Below, one piece after another: positions 63,080-64,000 of a stretch of DNA of 64,000 nucleotides. How positions within the stretch are numbered: the first letter of the stretch is position 1; each line of letters opens with the position of its first letter. The position numbers were made by a program, and so were the translations under genes. The DNA comes from Micromonospora fulviviridis (GTDB lineage: Bacteria; Actinomycetota; Actinomycetes; Mycobacteriales; Micromonosporaceae): the NCBI RefSeq assembly GCF_014648395.1, contig NZ_BMRA01000018.1, positions 26,033 through 90,032 of the forward strand, in the 5' to 3' direction. The notes beneath the pieces were generated by a model. That model had not been told where the DNA came from, did not search any database, and saw only the letters and a list, made by a program, of their open reading frames with translations.

Positions 63080-64000
63080 TCACGACGGTGAGGGTGTCGC
63101 CTCGCCGAGCGGATCGTCGGTGAGGGTCGGGTACGGGTCCTCACCGGTGAGTGACGGATCGGTGCTCGGCTGTGGTCCAATGCGCTCGTCGTCGATCGCG
63201 TTGCGCACCTTCACCGACACCAACGAGCCGGCGCACTCCCCCGCTGCGGCCGCGGGCGCCGGAGACGGCGGAGCCTGGCCGGCCTCCGGAGCCGGCACGC
63301 AGGTGGGCTCGCGGACCCAGAGGTCGAGGGTGAGCTCGTCCCGGCGCCAGCAGGTGTAGCTCCCCTTGACCTGCTGCTCCGGGCAGCGGTCCACCTTCCA
63401 GCGCTCCCAGCCGTCGCGGGACAGCGCCGCCTCGTAGACCTGGGCGGTCTCCTTCCACGCCTTCTGCGACTCGACGGTGCGTTCGCGCAGCCGGCAGTCC
63501 TGGAAACACCACCGGCTGCCGCTCACGTTGTCCACCGTCTTGGCCGCCGCCCAGGACGGCACGCCCAGCGCGTCGAGGGTGTCGAAGACCGGGTCGTGGC
63601 TCAGCGTGCGCAGCCCGAAGAAGAGCGGCACCGCGCCGAGCAGCACCACGCTGACCAGGGCGAGGATGCCCATCCGCAGCCGCCGTCGCTCACGCATCTG
63701 CCGGCGCAGCTCCGAGCGGGCGCCCCGCAGGCCGCCCGCCGTGTCGTCGGCCTCCCCGGGCGCGCCCTCGGCCCGCCGCAGCGCCGGTCCGGCGCCGTCG
63801 CCCGGTCCCGGCCGCGCCACCGCCGGCTCGCCCTGTGGTACGACCGCGGCGGCCCGCGCCACCGCCGGCTCTCCGGGCGGTACGACCGCCGCGGCCCGCG
63901 CCACCGCCGGCGCGCCGCGTCCCGGCGGTACGGCGCCCGGGCCGGCCGGGCCGGGTCGGGTGGGGTCCGGCGCGGGCGGGGTGGCCCGGCCGGCCGGCCG
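63080..64000 (-). CDS. Single-span membrane protein with Pro/Ala-rich N-terminus, cut by window edge
   Basis: The frame is open to the right edge, so the start is probably outside; a GTG at 63904 would give 274 residues. The N-terminal part is low-complexity with repeats of the type AVARAAAVVPPGEP. A basic segment (RRQMRERRRLRM) precedes one membrane span (GILALVSVVLLGAVPLFFGL). The outer domain has paired cysteines (RWCFQDCRLRERTVESQKAW, DRCPEQQVKGSYTCWRRDELTLDLWVREPTC), likely disulfides, and ends Ser/Pro-rich. I do not recognise a family; a secreted-face envelope protein is likely. Confidence 0.7.
   Translation of the reverse strand, partial: RPAGRATPPAPDPTRPGPAGPGAVPPGRGAPAVARAAAVVPPGEPAVARAAAVVPQGEPAVARPGPGDGAGPALRRAEGAPGEADDTAGGLRGARSELRRQMRERRRLRMGILALVSVVLLGAVPLFFGLRTLSHDPVFDTLDALGVPSWAAAKTVDNVSGSRWCFQDCRLRERTVESQKAWKETAQVYEAALSRDGWERWKVDRCPEQQVKGSYTCWRRDELTLDLWVREPTCVPAPEAGQAPPSPAPAAAAGECAGSLVSVKVRNAIDDERIGPQPSTDPSLTGEDPYPTLTDDPLGEATPSPS

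Overview
The window is very GC-rich and carries a gene order typical of actinobacteria. The codon use, the serine/arginine-coding short repeats, the near-continuous use of GTG starts and the protein sequences point to a Micromonosporaceae-like actinomycete (Micromonospora or a close relative); this genus-level guess is an inference from sequence style. Almost all genes lie on the minus strand and are housekeeping genes.

Layout, left to right. 1-833: start of argC (minus, runs off the left edge). 1064-2779: a secreted GH64-type beta-1,3-glucanase (plus) with a LacI-type palindrome at its promoter. 2830-9661: pheT, pheS, an SPOUT RNA methyltransferase, and the infC-rpmI-rplT operon, where infC appears to start with AUC behind a structured leader, then a small PH-like membrane protein. 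9751-11863: hisE-hisG and a coupled YdcZ-type transporter. 11931-15507: a NarL/LuxR response regulator plus membrane histidine kinase, divergent from a membrane protein, with a DosR-like palindrome between them. 15610-20086: the riboflavin operon ribD-ribE-ribM(pnuC)-ribBA-ribH under an FMN riboswitch. 20168-27303: a receiver-GGDEF regulator, rpe, two tandem septum-formation-type lipoproteins, a secreted M28 aminopeptidase and an XRE-type regulator. 27397-38936: rsmB, fmt, def, a cytochrome P450, a cytidylate-kinase-like/ParB-like fusion, priA, metK, coaBC, rpoZ, a degenerate guanylate kinase and mihF. 39116-49896: the pyrimidine cluster pyrR-pyrB-pyrC-carA-carB-pyrD-(bioA)-pyrF with a PyrR-binding leader hairpin. 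50149-50637: bldD. 50731-57701: nusB, efp and the shikimate genes aroQ-aroB, a plus-strand DUF2243/CtaG pair, then aroK-aroC-aroE. 57701-64000: mltG, ruvX, alaS, two small membrane-associated proteins and an edge-truncated membrane protein.

How it fits together. The backbone (metK-priA-def-fmt-rsmB-rpe-rib-his and pyr-bldD-nusB-efp-aro-mltG-ruvX-alaS) is the conserved actinobacterial arrangement. Accessory genes sit as insertions in it: the kinase/ParB fusion plus P450 between priA and def; the lipoproteins, peptidase and XRE regulator between rsmB and rpe; the two-component system between hisE and ribH; and DUF2243/CtaG between aroK and aroB. Several translational overlaps (ATGA/GTGA) mark operons. 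RNA-level control is visible at rib (FMN), pyr (PyrR hairpin) and probably infC. BldD carries its c-di-GMP signature, and a response regulator with a GGDEF-like domain lies in the same window. No rRNA, tRNA, CRISPR array, insertion sequence or prophage was seen. I did not find a convincing new defence or mobile system. The most unusual items are the guanylate kinase that has lost its catalytic residues, the kinase/ParB-like fusion, and the palindromic elements at 42530 and 51899.
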